From Alkalihalobacillus sp. LMS6 (lineage in GTDB: Bacteria > Bacillota > Bacilli > Bacillales > Bacillaceae_D): 64,000 nucleotides of DNA. The notes beneath the pieces were generated by a model. The model was not told the DNA's origin, did no database searches, and was given only the letters and a program-made list of their open reading frames with translations. Shown in pieces: positions 37,136-47,519 of this stretch. Where the stretch lies: assembly GCF_024362765.1 (NCBI RefSeq), contig NZ_CP093302.1:2014001-2078000 (forward strand). The letters run 5' to 3'. Every line of letters begins with the position of its first letter. Positions within the stretch are counted from its first letter, which is position 1. The translations under genes and the position numbers were made by a program.

Positions 37136-38287
37136 TTAAGAACCATAGTAGTTATATATGTTTTTTGAAATGAAATTCGTGACGGTTTCTTTTTTCTTAT
37201 TTATGGCATCTTTTTTTAATTGAATTGCTTCCGCATTATTCTCTGCAAAAATTAACACATCTGCTATATGCATGACCATTTGATACTCTCCTGCTTGAAA
37301 AAGAGCCCGACAGCGATCTAAAATGCTTTCTTTATCACCAATAAGAGCAATATATTCTTTTGCAACGTCTAGCTTTTTATGAGGCTCAAGATCAGTTGGG
37401 TTTCCACTAAACCAGCCGGTATAGCGTCGATACGTACCTTTAATAGCAAAATCCAAGCTCCCATAATTTTGCGGTAGATACGGACTTTTCGCTAAATGTT
37501 CGGGTAAGGTAATTTGCTCAAGCGCATCTTCAAGAGGTCGATTTTCGTTAAGACAGCGCGATGTTTCGTCATAGACAAGCTTCAATGCGTCCACTACATC
37601 TTGAGTGGCAGCCATAATTTGTCGGTTTCCTTGAATAAGGGAGCCATGTCCGGGGAATAAGGCATTCGGCTGGAGTTTCTGAATATCTTCTAACCTTTCA
37701 AACCATTCACGTTCAAATCGATTGACTTTTAATGGATTTCCAATATTCGGGAAAGAAGAGATCATGAAATCTCCGCTATAGACAACCTTATCTTTTGGAA
37801 TCCATACATAGCAATGATCGTCGGTTTCTCCTTTTCCATGAATTAAGTGAAACGTCTTATCTCCTAGCGTAAACGAATAGGTCTTATGAAAGGTCACGTC
37901 AGGTGGAATTGCTTCATTATGATCTCTAATAGGAAGTTGACCTTGAAATTGAATTTGATTGATTCGATTTGTATGATCTGCGAGTTTCTGATATTTTAAA
38001 AAGCGATCGTTTACAGCTTCATGCGCAATAATGGTCGTTCCTTTTTCTAAGTACGCATTTGCCGTGATCAAGTGATCGTAATGCCCATGAGTATAGATCA
38101 TATAACGTATAGGCAGGGATGTCTCTTGTCGAATCGCTTTGTAAATTTGCTCCGCAAGTCCAGGATCAATATTCGTATCAATGATGACAATACCTTCCGT
38201 TGTATACACAATTCCTACGTTAGAAAACCCTTCTACATGCCTATAATCGTCTTTGAATTTAATGAACCTAACGTTCGTTTCTTCCAT
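37136..38287 (-). CDS. metallo-beta-lactamase fold hydrolase with C-terminal sulfatase-type dimerisation region
   Basis: The N-terminal ~220 residues are a metallo-beta-lactamase domain: IDTNIDPG, the metal motif YTHGHYDHLITAN, IAHEAV, GETDDHCYVW and LFPGHG. The following part (QDVVDALKLVYDET, LPEHLAKSPYLPQNYGSLDF, YRRYTGWFSGNPTDLEPH) is typical of alkyl sulfatases and related enzymes. It should hydrolyse a sulfate ester or similar substrate; the 383-residue length is short for alkyl sulfatases because the SCP-2-like end is missing. Confidence 0.82.
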   Translation of the reverse strand: MEETNVRFIKFKDDYRHVEGFSNVGIVYTTEGIVIIDTNIDPGLAEQIYKAIRQETSLPIRYMIYTHGHYDHLITANAYLEKGTTIIAHEAVNDRFLKYQKLADHTNRINQIQFQGQLPIRDHNEAIPPDVTFHKTYSFTLGDKTFHLIHGKGETDDHCYVWIPKDKVVYSGDFMISSFPNIGNPLKVNRFEREWFERLEDIQKLQPNALFPGHGSLIQGNRQIMAATQDVVDALKLVYDETSRCLNENRPLEDALEQITLPEHLAKSPYLPQNYGSLDFAIKGTYRRYTGWFSGNPTDLEPHKKLDVAKEYIALIGDKESILDRCRALFQAGEYQMVMHIADVLIFAENNAEAIQLKKDAINKKKETVTNFISKNIYNYYGS

Positions 38288-38381
38288 ATATATATCCCTC
38301 CTTTTTCACCCACAAGACCCACTATATGTATAGAAAGGTTATTTATTCCTTCGGGGTGATGTCATTCTCTTTCTCAAAAAG

Positions 38382-38430
38382 AAAAAAAGCCCGCTTAGTC
38401 GGTATTCTTCAACTAAACAAGCTTTTTTTA
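38382..38430. terminator. terminator of ABC exporter operon
   Basis: AAAAAAAGCCCGCTTAGT and ACTAAACAAGCTTTTTTTA pair with G-U wobble; on the minus strand the T run ends the ABC transporter transcript. Confidence 0.8.
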
Positions 38431-38436
38431 TAGCCA

Positions 38437-40224
38437 TTATGCCGTAATTTGTTCTCTCGCTTGTAGCAAATACATTTTATGGTACAAACCTTCACGCTTA
38501 AGCAAGTTTTCGTGGGTGCCACGTTCAACTACTTCACCTTGGTGGAGTACTAAAATAAGCTGAGCATGTTTAATCGTTGACAACCGATGGGCAATCGCGA
38601 TTGTCGTTCGATTTTGCTGCATGTTTTCTAACGCCCTTTGAATGGTTTCCTCCGTTTCAGTGTCAATACTAGCTGTTGCTTCATCTAAAACGAGAATGTC
38701 AGGGTTTCCGAGCATTGTTCGCGCAAATGAGAGTAACTGGCGTTCACCACTTGAAAACGTTGTCCCCCGTTCCCCAATAAGCGTATCGTACCCATTAGGT
38801 AATGCGTCTATAAACCGATCCGCGCCAACAAATTCACAAGCTGCTCGTACGTCATCTCTTGTATAGCCTTTACGTCCTAACGTAATATTGCTGGCGACCG
38901 TTCCGCTATATAAAAATGAATCTTGCAACACGAGTCCTACTCGTTTTCTTAGCGTATCCTCGCTAAAGAAATAGAGGGGTCGACCATCTATATTTATTTC
39001 CCCATGTTTTAACGGATAAAAGCGCATCAACAAATTAATCATTGAGCTTTTCCCACTTCCCGTATGCCCTACTAGTGCAATCGTTTCACCCCGGGACGCT
39101 TGAAAGGAAATGTGATGAAGTACGTTTGTTGTACCGTCGTATGAAAACGATACATCTTTAAATTCAATTGAACCACCTTGTTCATTAGCATTTTCACTTT
39201 CGTTAAAAGTGGCTCCTGGCGCGTACTCTTCACGATCCATTAAACGAAAAACTCTTCCAGCCGAAACAATTGCTTGCTGAAACAACGACAGCCGTTGCAT
39301 GATTTGATTAACAGGTTCAAAAAAACGGTCAAGTAAATTAACAAACGCATAGAGTACGCCAAATTCAATAGGTCCTACAAAGGATTGAAAACCAAAATAA
39401 AGCAAGACAATTGAAATGGCCATTAAACTTAAAATATCAACAATCGGTCTCAACAATAGCGCATCAGCTTTCATCGCTTTCATTCCAGCTTGATAATGTG
39501 CTTCATTCATTTCTGCAAATTCTTTTTTCATTCGTTTTTCCTGTCGAAAGGCTTGAATAATTCGCATCCCTTGTACAGATTCACTCATTTTCGCATTGAT
39601 TTCACTTACTTTTGCACTGACCGTTTCATAGAATGAAGAGCTTATTTTTCGATAGACTCGAAAAACAAGAAATAAAAATGGCAAAAAAATGAGACAGTAG
39701 AGCGCTAATGTTGCATTTAAATAAAACATGGCGACAAAGGTGCCGATCATGAAGATGCCATTTTGCACAAATACGGCTAGCACCGTTACATATAACTCTT
39801 TAATTGATTCTGTATCGTTTGTAATACGTGATACAAGTCCACCACCGGGCATTTTATCAAAAAAAGACAGCCCTAGTTTTTGCACATTTTTAAAGACATC
39901 TACCCGTAATGTTTGAATAATTCGCAAAGCGATTTTTTGAAAAAAGAGACTTTGTATATATTGACTTATAATGGCGACGAGTAAGAGGCAAATAAAAATT
40001 GACACTAGCCATGCGAGCGGTTCAGTTGGAAAGTTTCCTGTTGTTAAATACGTATCAATAAAGTGCGCAATTAATATTGGCTGAAGCAATTCTGCTGTTG
40101 CAGCAATCATCATAATAATAAATGCGACACTTAACATTTTTTTATGACCTTTTGCATAACGTAACAGCCTTAAGAAAATAGCCCGCTGCTGCTTGCCTGA
40201 AAGTACTTCATCTGTATGTTTCAA
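38437..40224 (-). CDS. heterodimeric ABC exporter, catalytic-half subunit
   Basis: The 595-residue half-transporter has six transmembrane helices and an ABC domain with Walker A GHTGSGKSS, signature FSSGERQLLSFAR (SSGE, variant), Walker B ILVLDEATASID with the catalytic Glu and the H-loop IAHRLSTI. It begins three bases after its partner gene. It resembles the Bacillus YheH/YfiC/YknV exporters, which pump drugs or lipids. Exact orthology is not claimed. Confidence 0.9.
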   Translation of the reverse strand: MKHTDEVLSGKQQRAIFLRLLRYAKGHKKMLSVAFIIMMIAATAELLQPILIAHFIDTYLTTGNFPTEPLAWLVSIFICLLLVAIISQYIQSLFFQKIALRIIQTLRVDVFKNVQKLGLSFFDKMPGGGLVSRITNDTESIKELYVTVLAVFVQNGIFMIGTFVAMFYLNATLALYCLIFLPFLFLVFRVYRKISSSFYETVSAKVSEINAKMSESVQGMRIIQAFRQEKRMKKEFAEMNEAHYQAGMKAMKADALLLRPIVDILSLMAISIVLLYFGFQSFVGPIEFGVLYAFVNLLDRFFEPVNQIMQRLSLFQQAIVSAGRVFRLMDREEYAPGATFNESENANEQGGSIEFKDVSFSYDGTTNVLHHISFQASRGETIALVGHTGSGKSSMINLLMRFYPLKHGEINIDGRPLYFFSEDTLRKRVGLVLQDSFLYSGTVASNITLGRKGYTRDDVRAACEFVGADRFIDALPNGYDTLIGERGTTFSSGERQLLSFARTMLGNPDILVLDEATASIDTETEETIQRALENMQQNRTTIAIAHRLSTIKHAQLILVLHQGEVVERGTHENLLKREGLYHKMYLLQAREQITA

Positions 40225-40227
40225 TCT

Positions 40228-41976
40228 CTAGCCCCCTTGCTCCACAATCGATTCGAGCTGTTGGCGTTCGTACATTTCTTTGTACCAGCCGCCTTGTTCC
40301 ATCAACGTCCGATGCGTGCCTCTTTGCTTAATCGTCCCTTCATCAAGGACAAGGATGAGATCTGCATGACTCACTGCGCTTAATCGATGTGCACTCATAA
40401 TCAACCCTTGATTCGCCTGTTTTTCCTTCAGTCCAGATAAGATGGCTTCTTCTGTTTTCGCATCAACTGCCGATAATGAGTCATCAAGCAATAATACATT
40501 CGGTTGGCTTAAGATCGCTCGCGCTATCGAGATACGCTGTTTTTGACCACCTGAAAGCGTTACTCCGCGCTCTCCTACAATGGTTTCATAGCCTTCAGGG
40601 AAACAACTAATATCGTCATGCACACAGGCAAGCTGGCACGCGCTTACAATATCTGAAAACGAGGCACTCGGGTTTGTAAATGCAACGTTCTCTGCAATCG
40701 TTGCGGAGAATAAAAAGTGATCTTGCGGCACAAACCCAAACAACTCTTTTATACAGACAGGGTGTAGTTCCTTACTTTCTATACCGTCAAAATTGATTGA
40801 ACCTGTTGATACATCCACCTCTCTTTGTAACAAAGACATCAACGTTGATTTTCCACTGCCTGTTTTTCCAACTAAAGCAATGGTTTCTCCTTGCTTGACT
40901 TGAAAATAGATGTGCTCAAGCGTTCGCTTAGCGGCTGTTTCATATTGAAACGTGTCAATGGACACGTCGATTTCTCCTGTTAACGTTTGTTTTACCGGTT
41001 GTTTAACAGGCTGTAAACTTGACTCTGTATGTAAAAGCGCCATAATCCGTTCATATGAGGCGCGCCCTCTTTCCACAACATTAAAAAACATCCCTAATGC
41101 CAGCATCGGCCAAATTAATAAACCTAAATAAAACACAAAGGTGGTTAACTGTCCGAGAGTCATGGTTTCGTCTATAACAAACGTTGCGCCAAACGATACA
41201 GCGAGTAGGTAACACAATCCAATTACACCAGTAATCGTTGGATCAAATAATGCATCAACTTTTGCGACGCGAATATTTTTCTCAACAACCATAGCAGATT
41301 CATTCTGAAATTTTTGATTTTCTTCTTCCTCTTGACCGAACGCTTTCGTCACTTTCATGCCGTTTATATTTTCTTGAACCGTTTGATTTAAGGAACTGAA
41401 AGCCGCTTGTGCAGATCCAAACCGTTTATGCAACATCGCACCGTAAAGGTTTGTTAATATTGCCATTAGCGGAAGAGGAATCAATGTAATCAGCGTTAAT
41501 TCCCAGCTAAGCGTAAGCGCCATCGTCCCAATGACCATTCCACCAAGCAGCACAGCATCCACAATGGTTAATACGCCTTCACCTGCTGTTGCCTGAACAG
41601 CACGCACATCATTTGTTGAGATAGCCATAAGATCGCCTGTTGACCGTTTTTGATAAAACGATATTGGCATGGTCGTGTAATGATGATACAGCTGATTCCG
41701 TAGCTGTCGAGCAAGTTTAAACGATGCCCCATAAATAAGCAGGCGCCACAAAAACCGTAACACATATAAAAGGAGTCCAATAATTAAAATAATAGCGATG
41801 TAACGAATTAATATCGTTTGCGTTAACGTATCTGTTTGAATGAAATCGACAACACGGCCAATGATTTGCGGCGGGACGAGAGATAATAACGATACAATCG
41901 CTAAGATGAGCGAACCCCCGACATATGCTTTCCAATGGGTTTTAAAAAACCATGCTAAATCAATAAAAATCCGCAT
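40228..41976 (-). CDS. heterodimeric ABC exporter, degenerate-site subunit
   Basis: The 582-residue half-transporter has six helices and an ABC domain with Walker A GKTGSGKST, signature TLSGGQKQRISIAR and SAHRLSAV. After Walker B the usual Glu is Asp (VLLLDDSLSAVD). This Asp substitution is the hallmark of the BmrC/YheI-type partner in asymmetric heterodimers, where one ATP site is inactive. It overlaps functionally with the next gene and is transcribed first. Confidence 0.9.
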   Translation of the reverse strand: MRIFIDLAWFFKTHWKAYVGGSLILAIVSLLSLVPPQIIGRVVDFIQTDTLTQTILIRYIAIILIIGLLLYVLRFLWRLLIYGASFKLARQLRNQLYHHYTTMPISFYQKRSTGDLMAISTNDVRAVQATAGEGVLTIVDAVLLGGMVIGTMALTLSWELTLITLIPLPLMAILTNLYGAMLHKRFGSAQAAFSSLNQTVQENINGMKVTKAFGQEEEENQKFQNESAMVVEKNIRVAKVDALFDPTITGVIGLCYLLAVSFGATFVIDETMTLGQLTTFVFYLGLLIWPMLALGMFFNVVERGRASYERIMALLHTESSLQPVKQPVKQTLTGEIDVSIDTFQYETAAKRTLEHIYFQVKQGETIALVGKTGSGKSTLMSLLQREVDVSTGSINFDGIESKELHPVCIKELFGFVPQDHFLFSATIAENVAFTNPSASFSDIVSACQLACVHDDISCFPEGYETIVGERGVTLSGGQKQRISIARAILSQPNVLLLDDSLSAVDAKTEEAILSGLKEKQANQGLIMSAHRLSAVSHADLILVLDEGTIKQRGTHRTLMEQGGWYKEMYERQQLESIVEQGG

Positions 41977-42030
41977 ATCTTTCCCTCTCTTATCAATCGA
42001 AAAAATTTTCTAACAATAACAAACAGTTTA

Positions 42031-42061
42031 ACAGGCACTCCGCTTCTAACGAAGTGCCTGT
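42031..42061. terminator. hairpin between yneF and the ABC exporter genes
   Basis: ACAGGCACT and AGTGCCTGT flank a 13-base loop just past the yneF stop. No proper T run follows, so it may be a leaky terminator, attenuator or 3' end processing structure ahead of the ABC genes. Confidence 0.55.
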
Positions 42062-42063
42062 AC

Positions 42064-42279
42064 TTATTTAGACTGTTGCTTTTGCATCGCTTTCATCATT
42101 TGAGTGATTTTCTTTTGTGATGGGTTTTGCCCCATTTGCTGCATCATCACGCGTAGCATTTGCTCATTAATCGGTGGGTTCTTTTTCAAATAAGACATCA
42201 TCGTTTTACGAGCAATAAAAAAGCCAATTGCTACACCTGCTAAAACCGCAACGGTGTACCCTATAATATGCCAGATCAA
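42064..42279 (-). CDS. yneF: YneF family protein (UPF0154)
   Basis: The 71-residue protein has an N-terminal transmembrane helix ([19 protein letters not shown]) and the conserved UPF0154 segment [25 protein letters not shown]. It sits beside sirA as in B. subtilis. AAGGAGG precedes the start. Function unknown. Confidence 0.93.
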   Translation of the reverse strand: MIWHIIGYTVAVLAGVAIGFFIARKTMMSYLKKNPPINEQMLRVMMQQMGQNPSQKKITQMMKAMQKQQSK

Positions 42280-42360
42280 TGTTAAACCTCCTTCTCACAC
42301 GTTCTACTTCTACTGAACCTTATCTATTATACACGAGCAAGCGTTGATTTTAAAGCACTT

Positions 42361-42392
42361 AAAAAGCATGCTTTACAGCACGCTTTGTTTTT
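42361..42392 (-). terminator. sirA terminator
   Basis: AAAGCGTGC-tgtaaa-GCATGCTTTTTAAG on the minus strand; the stem includes the end of the sirA coding sequence. Confidence 0.75.
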
Positions 42393-42801
42393 CATACGGT
42401 TTTAACCATCCAAAACGGCGATCGTGAATATTTACTGCAAAGAAAAATCCCTCTACATCGCGGAGCGCATCGAAAACATCCGTCTCCGCTTGTAAATCGC
42501 CTTCTGCTTCTAGGCAAATTTTCTTTGCATCAATCATTAAAGCACATTGATTATCTGGATTACTTTTTGAGGCAGCTACATACTGATTCGCCGCTTTTTC
42601 TTTGTACTTTGCCGTGAACAACTGTTTAATTTGTTCTTCTGGCATAGATGTCGTAATATAATTAATTTGACGATCGTAAATCGGCTGAGTATGTGCCCGT
42701 GCTTTTTCCCTTTCTTCAAATAGCTGAAACAACTTCATTTCCTTTCCAAGGTAAGAGGATGCAACATCTTCCGTAACATTAAAAAGTTCATAGTATCTCA
42801 T
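42373..42801 (-). CDS. sirA: sporulation inhibitor of replication SirA
   Basis: SirA binds DnaA domain I and blocks new rounds of replication once sporulation starts. The 142-residue protein opens MRYYELFNVTEDVASSYLGK and contains FQLFEE, YDRQINYIT and HDRRFGWLKPY in family order. Its place between tkt and yneF matches yneE (sirA) of B. subtilis. The upstream region up to tkt contains a dispersed repeat, so its promoter lies within about 250 bases. Confidence 0.9.
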   Translation of the reverse strand: MRYYELFNVTEDVASSYLGKEMKLFQLFEEREKARAHTQPIYDRQINYITTSMPEEQIKQLFTAKYKEKAANQYVAASKSNPDNQCALMIDAKKICLEAEGDLQAETDVFDALRDVEGFFFAVNIHDRRFGWLKPYEKQSVL

Positions 42802-43073
42802 CTATTTTCTCCTCCGGCAATTGAACATTAGGAAATATTTAGTTTTATTATACCCGTTTTTTTAAAATATACTGTCAATTCATCGGGGAGAAGCTCACTA
42901 GTTTTGTCGAATTGCGTGAAAAGCAGTTCTTTTTTTAATTAATTGCCCTTTTCAGTACAAAAATTTCCGCCAAGGCCACATTTCTGTCTAAAATCACGAT
43001 ACCCTGCTTTTATCATTTAATTCGGTCTTTCTAAAGACTGTCATCCTATATCCAAAAAATAGGAACGTTCAAT

Positions 43074-43262
43074 TTAAATGATATCCATCCTTTATCACGC
43101 GGATGGACGCTTTCACCACAGGCACAAGCGCGACATCCGTTTGCGCTACGTTATTACTTGCGCTTTTCTTTTCCGCGGGCAACGCCTCAACTCCTTCGAA
43201 AACGTCACTCTTGGACTTTCGGGCTGTTGCTTTTCCCCTCGGAGTCGCCATCTGCGCTAATG
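43074..43262. repeat. dispersed intergenic repeat of Bacillaceae type
   Basis: The block opens with a hairpin (ATCC...TTTATCACGCGGATGGACGC), contains GCGGGCAACGCCTCAACTCC and ends CCTCGGAGTCGCCATCTGCG. I recognise this layout (CGCGGATGGACGCTTTC ... CGGAGTCGCC) from intergenic repeats common in alkaliphilic bacilli. The short open frames on both strands here lack ribosome sites. Only this one copy is evident in the window. Confidence 0.55.
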
Positions 43263-43343
43263 AGTGAGCCAGGAGAGAAAAATAAAGTTTACATATACAC
43301 TAGTTCCATTCACTTTACTATAAAAAACTAATTTCAAACGATT

Positions 43344-43441
43344 AAAAAACACGTTGACGAGGCTCTTCATCAGCAGTTTCACATCTGAGGCTTTTTATAG
43401 CGCCAATGCTTACCGGTGGAAAACCCTCATCACACGTGTTT
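43344..43441 (-). ncRNA. 98-nt structured element after tkt (3' element or small RNA)
   Basis: On the minus strand AAACACGTGTGATGAGG at one end pairs with CCTCGTCAACGTGTTT at the other (16 pairs, one bulge, one mismatch), closing about 62 internal bases that can fold further. A TTTTTT run follows the closing strand. This is about 35 bases past the tkt stop. It could be an elaborate tkt terminator or a stable small RNA; no known family was recognised. Confidence 0.45.
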
Positions 43442-43474
43442 GATGGATGTTACCTTATTTTCAGCTTACGCAAA

Positions 43475-45469
43475 TTACTTAAGCAAAGCTTTGACTTTGT
43501 TCACAACATTCTCAACGGTGAAGCCATATTCAGCAATAATTTGATCTCCCGCGCCAGAAGCACCGAACGTATCAATTGTTAACGTATCGCCTTCATCGCC
43601 AACGTACTTCGCCCATCCTAATGAAGCACCCATTTCAATTGCAAGGCGCGCTTTCACGTTTTTAGGGATGACCGCGTCTTTATATTCTTTCGGTTGAGCT
43701 TCGAAGCGATCCCAGCTTGGCATGCTCACAACAGATACATCAATCTTTTCTTTCGATAGGGCTTCTTTTGCTTTCATAGCAAGCTGGACTTCTGAACCTG
43801 TAGCAATTAAAACCGCATCTGGCTCGCCATTCGCTTGAGAAAGAACATAAGCACCTTTTTTCACGCCTTCATAAGCTTTCGTCGTTGTTTCTTCTTGCGT
43901 ATCAACATTTTGACGGCTTAATACAAGTGCAGTTGGCTCTTTTTGTGATTCAAGAGACAGCTTCCATGCAGCAGCGGTTTCATTTCCATCACCAGGACGG
44001 ATAACCGATAAGCCTGGCATCGCACGTAATGCAGCCAACTGTTCAACTGGCTCGTGGGTTGGACCATCTTCTCCTACAGCAATACTGTCGTGAGTTAATA
44101 CGTATGTGACAGGAACGCCCATTAACGCTGATAGACGAATCGCTGGTCTTACATAATCAGAGAATACAAAGAACGTTCCTCCAAATACTTTTAAGCCGCC
44201 GTGAAGCGCCATTCCGTTTAATGCACAACCCATCGCAAACTCACGAACACCAAACCAGATATTGCGACCAGCATAGTTATCTCGACCAAAGTTGCTTTCG
44301 TTATTTAAATTGGTTTTATTTGAACCAGCTAAGTCTGCAGATCCACCAAATAGTTCAGGAACATGTTTCGCAAGTGCATTTAAAGCCTCTCCAGAAGATG
44401 CACGAGTTGCTAGACTTTTACCTGCTTCATATGTCGGTAACGCTTGATCGTATCCTTCTGGCAAATCACCAGAAAATGCACGCTCATACTGTTTTGCTAG
44501 TTCTGGATTGGCTTTCTTATATGCAGCAAAAAGTTCGTTCCACTCATCTTCTTTTTTCTGACCTTGTTCCTTAACAGATGTAAAGAATTCGCTTACTTCT
44601 TCAGGAATATGGAAATCTTTTTCATACGTCCACTTATACGCTTCTTTTGTAAGGGCTACTTCATCAGATCCGAGTGGCGCACCATGAGATGCAGATTTGG
44701 CTGACTTATTTGGTGAACCGAAGCCAATCACTGTTTTCACTTCAATTAATGTCGGGCGATCAGATGTTTTCGCTTCCGTAATCGCTTTATTAATTTCAGC
44801 TAGATTTGTGCCATCTTCAACAAAAATAACGTTCCAGCCATAGGCTTTAAAACGATCTTCAACACTTTCTGAAAACGACTCATGTAAATCCCCATCTAAC
44901 GAGATATCATTTGAATCATAAAGAACAACAAGACGATTTAATTTTAAGTGACCAGCAAGTGACGCTGCTTCTGCAGACACACCTTCCATTAAATCTCCGT
45001 CTCCACAAATCGCATACGTGAAATGATCAACAATTTCGTGGTCATTTGTGTTGTAAGTCGCAGCTAAGTGACGCTCAGCCATTGCCATCCCTACTGCCAT
45101 TGCAACACCTTGCCCAAGCGGACCTGTTGTTGCTTCCACACCTGCTGTATGACCGTATTCAGGGTGTCCCGGCGTACGACTTCCTAGCTGACGAAATGAT
45201 TTCAAATCATCCAACGTTACATCATAACCTGTCAAGTGAAGAAGGCTATATAAAAGCATGGAACCATGTCCTGCTGATAAGACAAAACGATCTCGGTTTG
45301 TCCACTCAGGGTTTGCTGGGTTATGATTCATGTGATTCGCCCATAAATCCAACGCCATTGGCGCTGCGCCCATTGGCATCCCCGGGTGACCTGAATTGGC
45401 TTTTTCAATACTATCAATTGAAAGTGTTCGAATGGTATTTACCGCTAATTCTTCAATATTGTTTTTCAT
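43475..45469 (-). CDS. tkt: transketolase
   Basis: Transketolase moves two-carbon units between sugar phosphates in the pentose phosphate pathway using thiamine diphosphate. The 664-residue protein has the ThDP-binding motif [21 protein letters not shown] ending in [11 protein letters not shown], the donor His segment [17 protein letters not shown] and the pyrimidine-binding [13 protein letters not shown] followed by [19 protein letters not shown]. It occupies its B. subtilis position between ynzC and sirA. Confidence 0.98.
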   Translation of the reverse strand: MKNNIEELAVNTIRTLSIDSIEKANSGHPGMPMGAAPMALDLWANHMNHNPANPEWTNRDRFVLSAGHGSMLLYSLLHLTGYDVTLDDLKSFRQLGSRTPGHPEYGHTAGVEATTGPLGQGVAMAVGMAMAERHLAATYNTNDHEIVDHFTYAICGDGDLMEGVSAEAASLAGHLKLNRLVVLYDSNDISLDGDLHESFSESVEDRFKAYGWNVIFVEDGTNLAEINKAITEAKTSDRPTLIEVKTVIGFGSPNKSAKSASHGAPLGSDEVALTKEAYKWTYEKDFHIPEEVSEFFTSVKEQGQKKEDEWNELFAAYKKANPELAKQYERAFSGDLPEGYDQALPTYEAGKSLATRASSGEALNALAKHVPELFGGSADLAGSNKTNLNNESNFGRDNYAGRNIWFGVREFAMGCALNGMALHGGLKVFGGTFFVFSDYVRPAIRLSALMGVPVTYVLTHDSIAVGEDGPTHEPVEQLAALRAMPGLSVIRPGDGNETAAAWKLSLESQKEPTALVLSRQNVDTQEETTTKAYEGVKKGAYVLSQANGEPDAVLIATGSEVQLAMKAKEALSKEKIDVSVVSMPSWDRFEAQPKEYKDAVIPKNVKARLAIEMGASLGWAKYVGDEGDTLTIDTFGASGAGDQIIAEYGFTVENVVNKVKALLK

Positions 45470-45514
45470 TTGTTACACCCTTTCATTCTTCGTACGTTTC
45501 CATCATAAACAAAA

Positions 45515-45554
45515 TAAAAAAAATGTACAAGCCTGACGGAAGCTTGTACATTTA
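45515..45554 (-). terminator. ynzC terminator
   Basis: AAATGTACAAGC-ttccgtcag-GCTTGTACATTT followed by TTTTT on the minus strand; it includes the ynzC stop and ends the SOS operon before tkt. Confidence 0.88.
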
Positions 45555-45797
45555 GTGAGGTGGATTTTGCTTTTGCGCTTTACTATCTTTTAGCTTTTGT
45601 GGGGTCACATCCGTACCCTCTTCATCAACAACTTTAACGGAATGTAGTTGGTTTTTGAATGCCGCACGGAACGTATTTAAATATTCTTTTCGAAGCGTTT
45701 GCTGTTCGTCTTTTTGCTGCTTCGTTAATCCTGATGTCTTCGCTAGTTGAGACAGTTCATTGATTCGGTCTAATTTTGATTTTGATAACAACGACAA
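45552..45797 (-). CDS. ynzC: DUF896 protein YnzC
   Basis: The 81-residue protein has the short DUF896/YnzC helical hairpin: KLDRINELSQLAKTSGLT, KQQKDEQQTLRKEYLNTFR then HSVKVVDEEGTDVTPQKL. It is the last gene of yneA-yneB-ynzC and is expected to be damage-inducible. Its function is unknown. Note that the family phrase RINELAKK-SGLT-EE is fully preserved. Confidence 0.94.
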   Translation of the reverse strand: MSLLSKSKLDRINELSQLAKTSGLTKQQKDEQQTLRKEYLNTFRAAFKNQLHSVKVVDEEGTDVTPQKLKDSKAQKQNPPH

Positions 45798-45837
45798 TCA
45801 CCTATCCTTTGGTTGTCATCATAGCATCTTCATTTCG

Positions 45838-46688
<851 letters not shown>

Positions 46689-46707
46689 TATCGATCACCC
46701 GTTCGCA

Positions 46708-46792
46708 AGAATATTTGTTCTTACTTAAAGATACTTCGAACTTTTGTTCGTGTCAAGCGTTTTTAGAACTTATGTTTGCGTTCGTATGTTCG
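46708..46792. promoter_or_regulatory. LexA box cluster between yneA-like gene and lexA
   Basis: A perfect Bacillus LexA box CGAACTTTTGTTCG is at 46737-46750. Weaker variants are AGAATATTTGTTCT (46708-46721), AGAACTTATGTTTG (46765-46778) and CGTTCGTATGTTCG (46779-46792). The cluster can control both divergent transcripts, as in B. subtilis. Confidence 0.92.
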
Positions 46793-46842
46793 ATGTGCTA
46801 AAGTAAAGATAACGAATACATAGATAAAGCAGGTGAAGAGGA

Positions 46843-47472
46843 GTGTCTAAATTATCTACTAGACAAGAAGAAATTTTATTATTTATTAAAGATGAAGTAA
46901 AAAAGAAAGGCTATCCGCCTTCCGTACGTGAAATTGGGGAAGCAGTAGGTTTAGCATCAAGCTCAACTGTACATGGGCATCTTGCTCGCCTTGAGAAGAA
47001 AGGATACATTCGTCGTGATCCTACGAAACCTCGGGCCATTGAAGTGCTTTCGCTTGAAGAAGCCTTGGACGAGCCTTCCATTATTCGTGAACGCGCACGC
47101 TATATTCCTGTAATTGGTAAAGTTACAGCAGGTAGTCCCATTACAGCGATTGAAAATATCGACGACTACCTCCCACTTCCGGATCATATGTCTGGTCATG
47201 AACAAGTGTATGCCTTGGTTATTCAAGGTGAAAGTATGATCGAAGCGGGCATTTTCGATGGTGACCAAGTCATTGTTAAGCAGCAGCAAAGTGCCGATAA
47301 TGGTGATATTATTGTTGCAATGACTGATGAAAACGAAGCTACCGTCAAACGATTTTTCCGCGAAGAGAACTACATTCGCCTTCAACCTGAAAACTCGACA
47401 ATGAAGCCAATTATATTAGACAATTGTACGATTTTAGGGAAAGTCATTGGTGTTTTCCGAACCATTCATTAA
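46843..47472 (+). CDS. lexA: SOS repressor LexA
   Basis: LexA represses damage-response genes and cleaves itself when RecA is activated. The 209-residue protein has the winged helix-turn-helix ([20 protein letters not shown]), the cleavage site Ala-Gly in GKVTAGSPI, the catalytic Ser in [16 protein letters not shown] and Lys in ATVKRFFRE. Translation starts at GTG 46843 near AAGAGGA. It is autoregulated through the adjoining LexA boxes. Confidence 0.98.
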   Translation: MSKLSTRQEEILLFIKDEVKKKGYPPSVREIGEAVGLASSSTVHGHLARLEKKGYIRRDPTKPRAIEVLSLEEALDEPSIIRERARYIPVIGKVTAGSPITAIENIDDYLPLPDHMSGHEQVYALVIQGESMIEAGIFDGDQVIVKQQQSADNGDIIVAMTDENEATVKRFFREENYIRLQPENSTMKPIILDNCTILGKVIGVFRTIH

Positions 47473-47477
47473 ACAGA

Positions 47478-47514
47478 AACAAAGAGCACTGGGAAACCCA
47501 GTGCTCTTTGTTTA
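47478..47514. terminator. bidirectional terminator
   Basis: AAACAAAGAGCACTGGG-aaa-CCCAGTGCTCTTTGTTT is a perfect 17-pair stem between lexA and the converging MFS gene. Confidence 0.9.
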
Positions 47515-47519
47515 CACTC

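Noticed and set aside
43069-43260. Open frames on both strands of about 60 codons
   Set aside because: They lie wholly in the dispersed intergenic repeat and have no ribosome sites; GC-rich repeats often leave such frames.
43344-43441. Hammerhead ribozyme
   Set aside because: CTGATGA and GAAA are both present on the minus strand, but the order and spacing (three bases apart) do not permit a hammerhead core.
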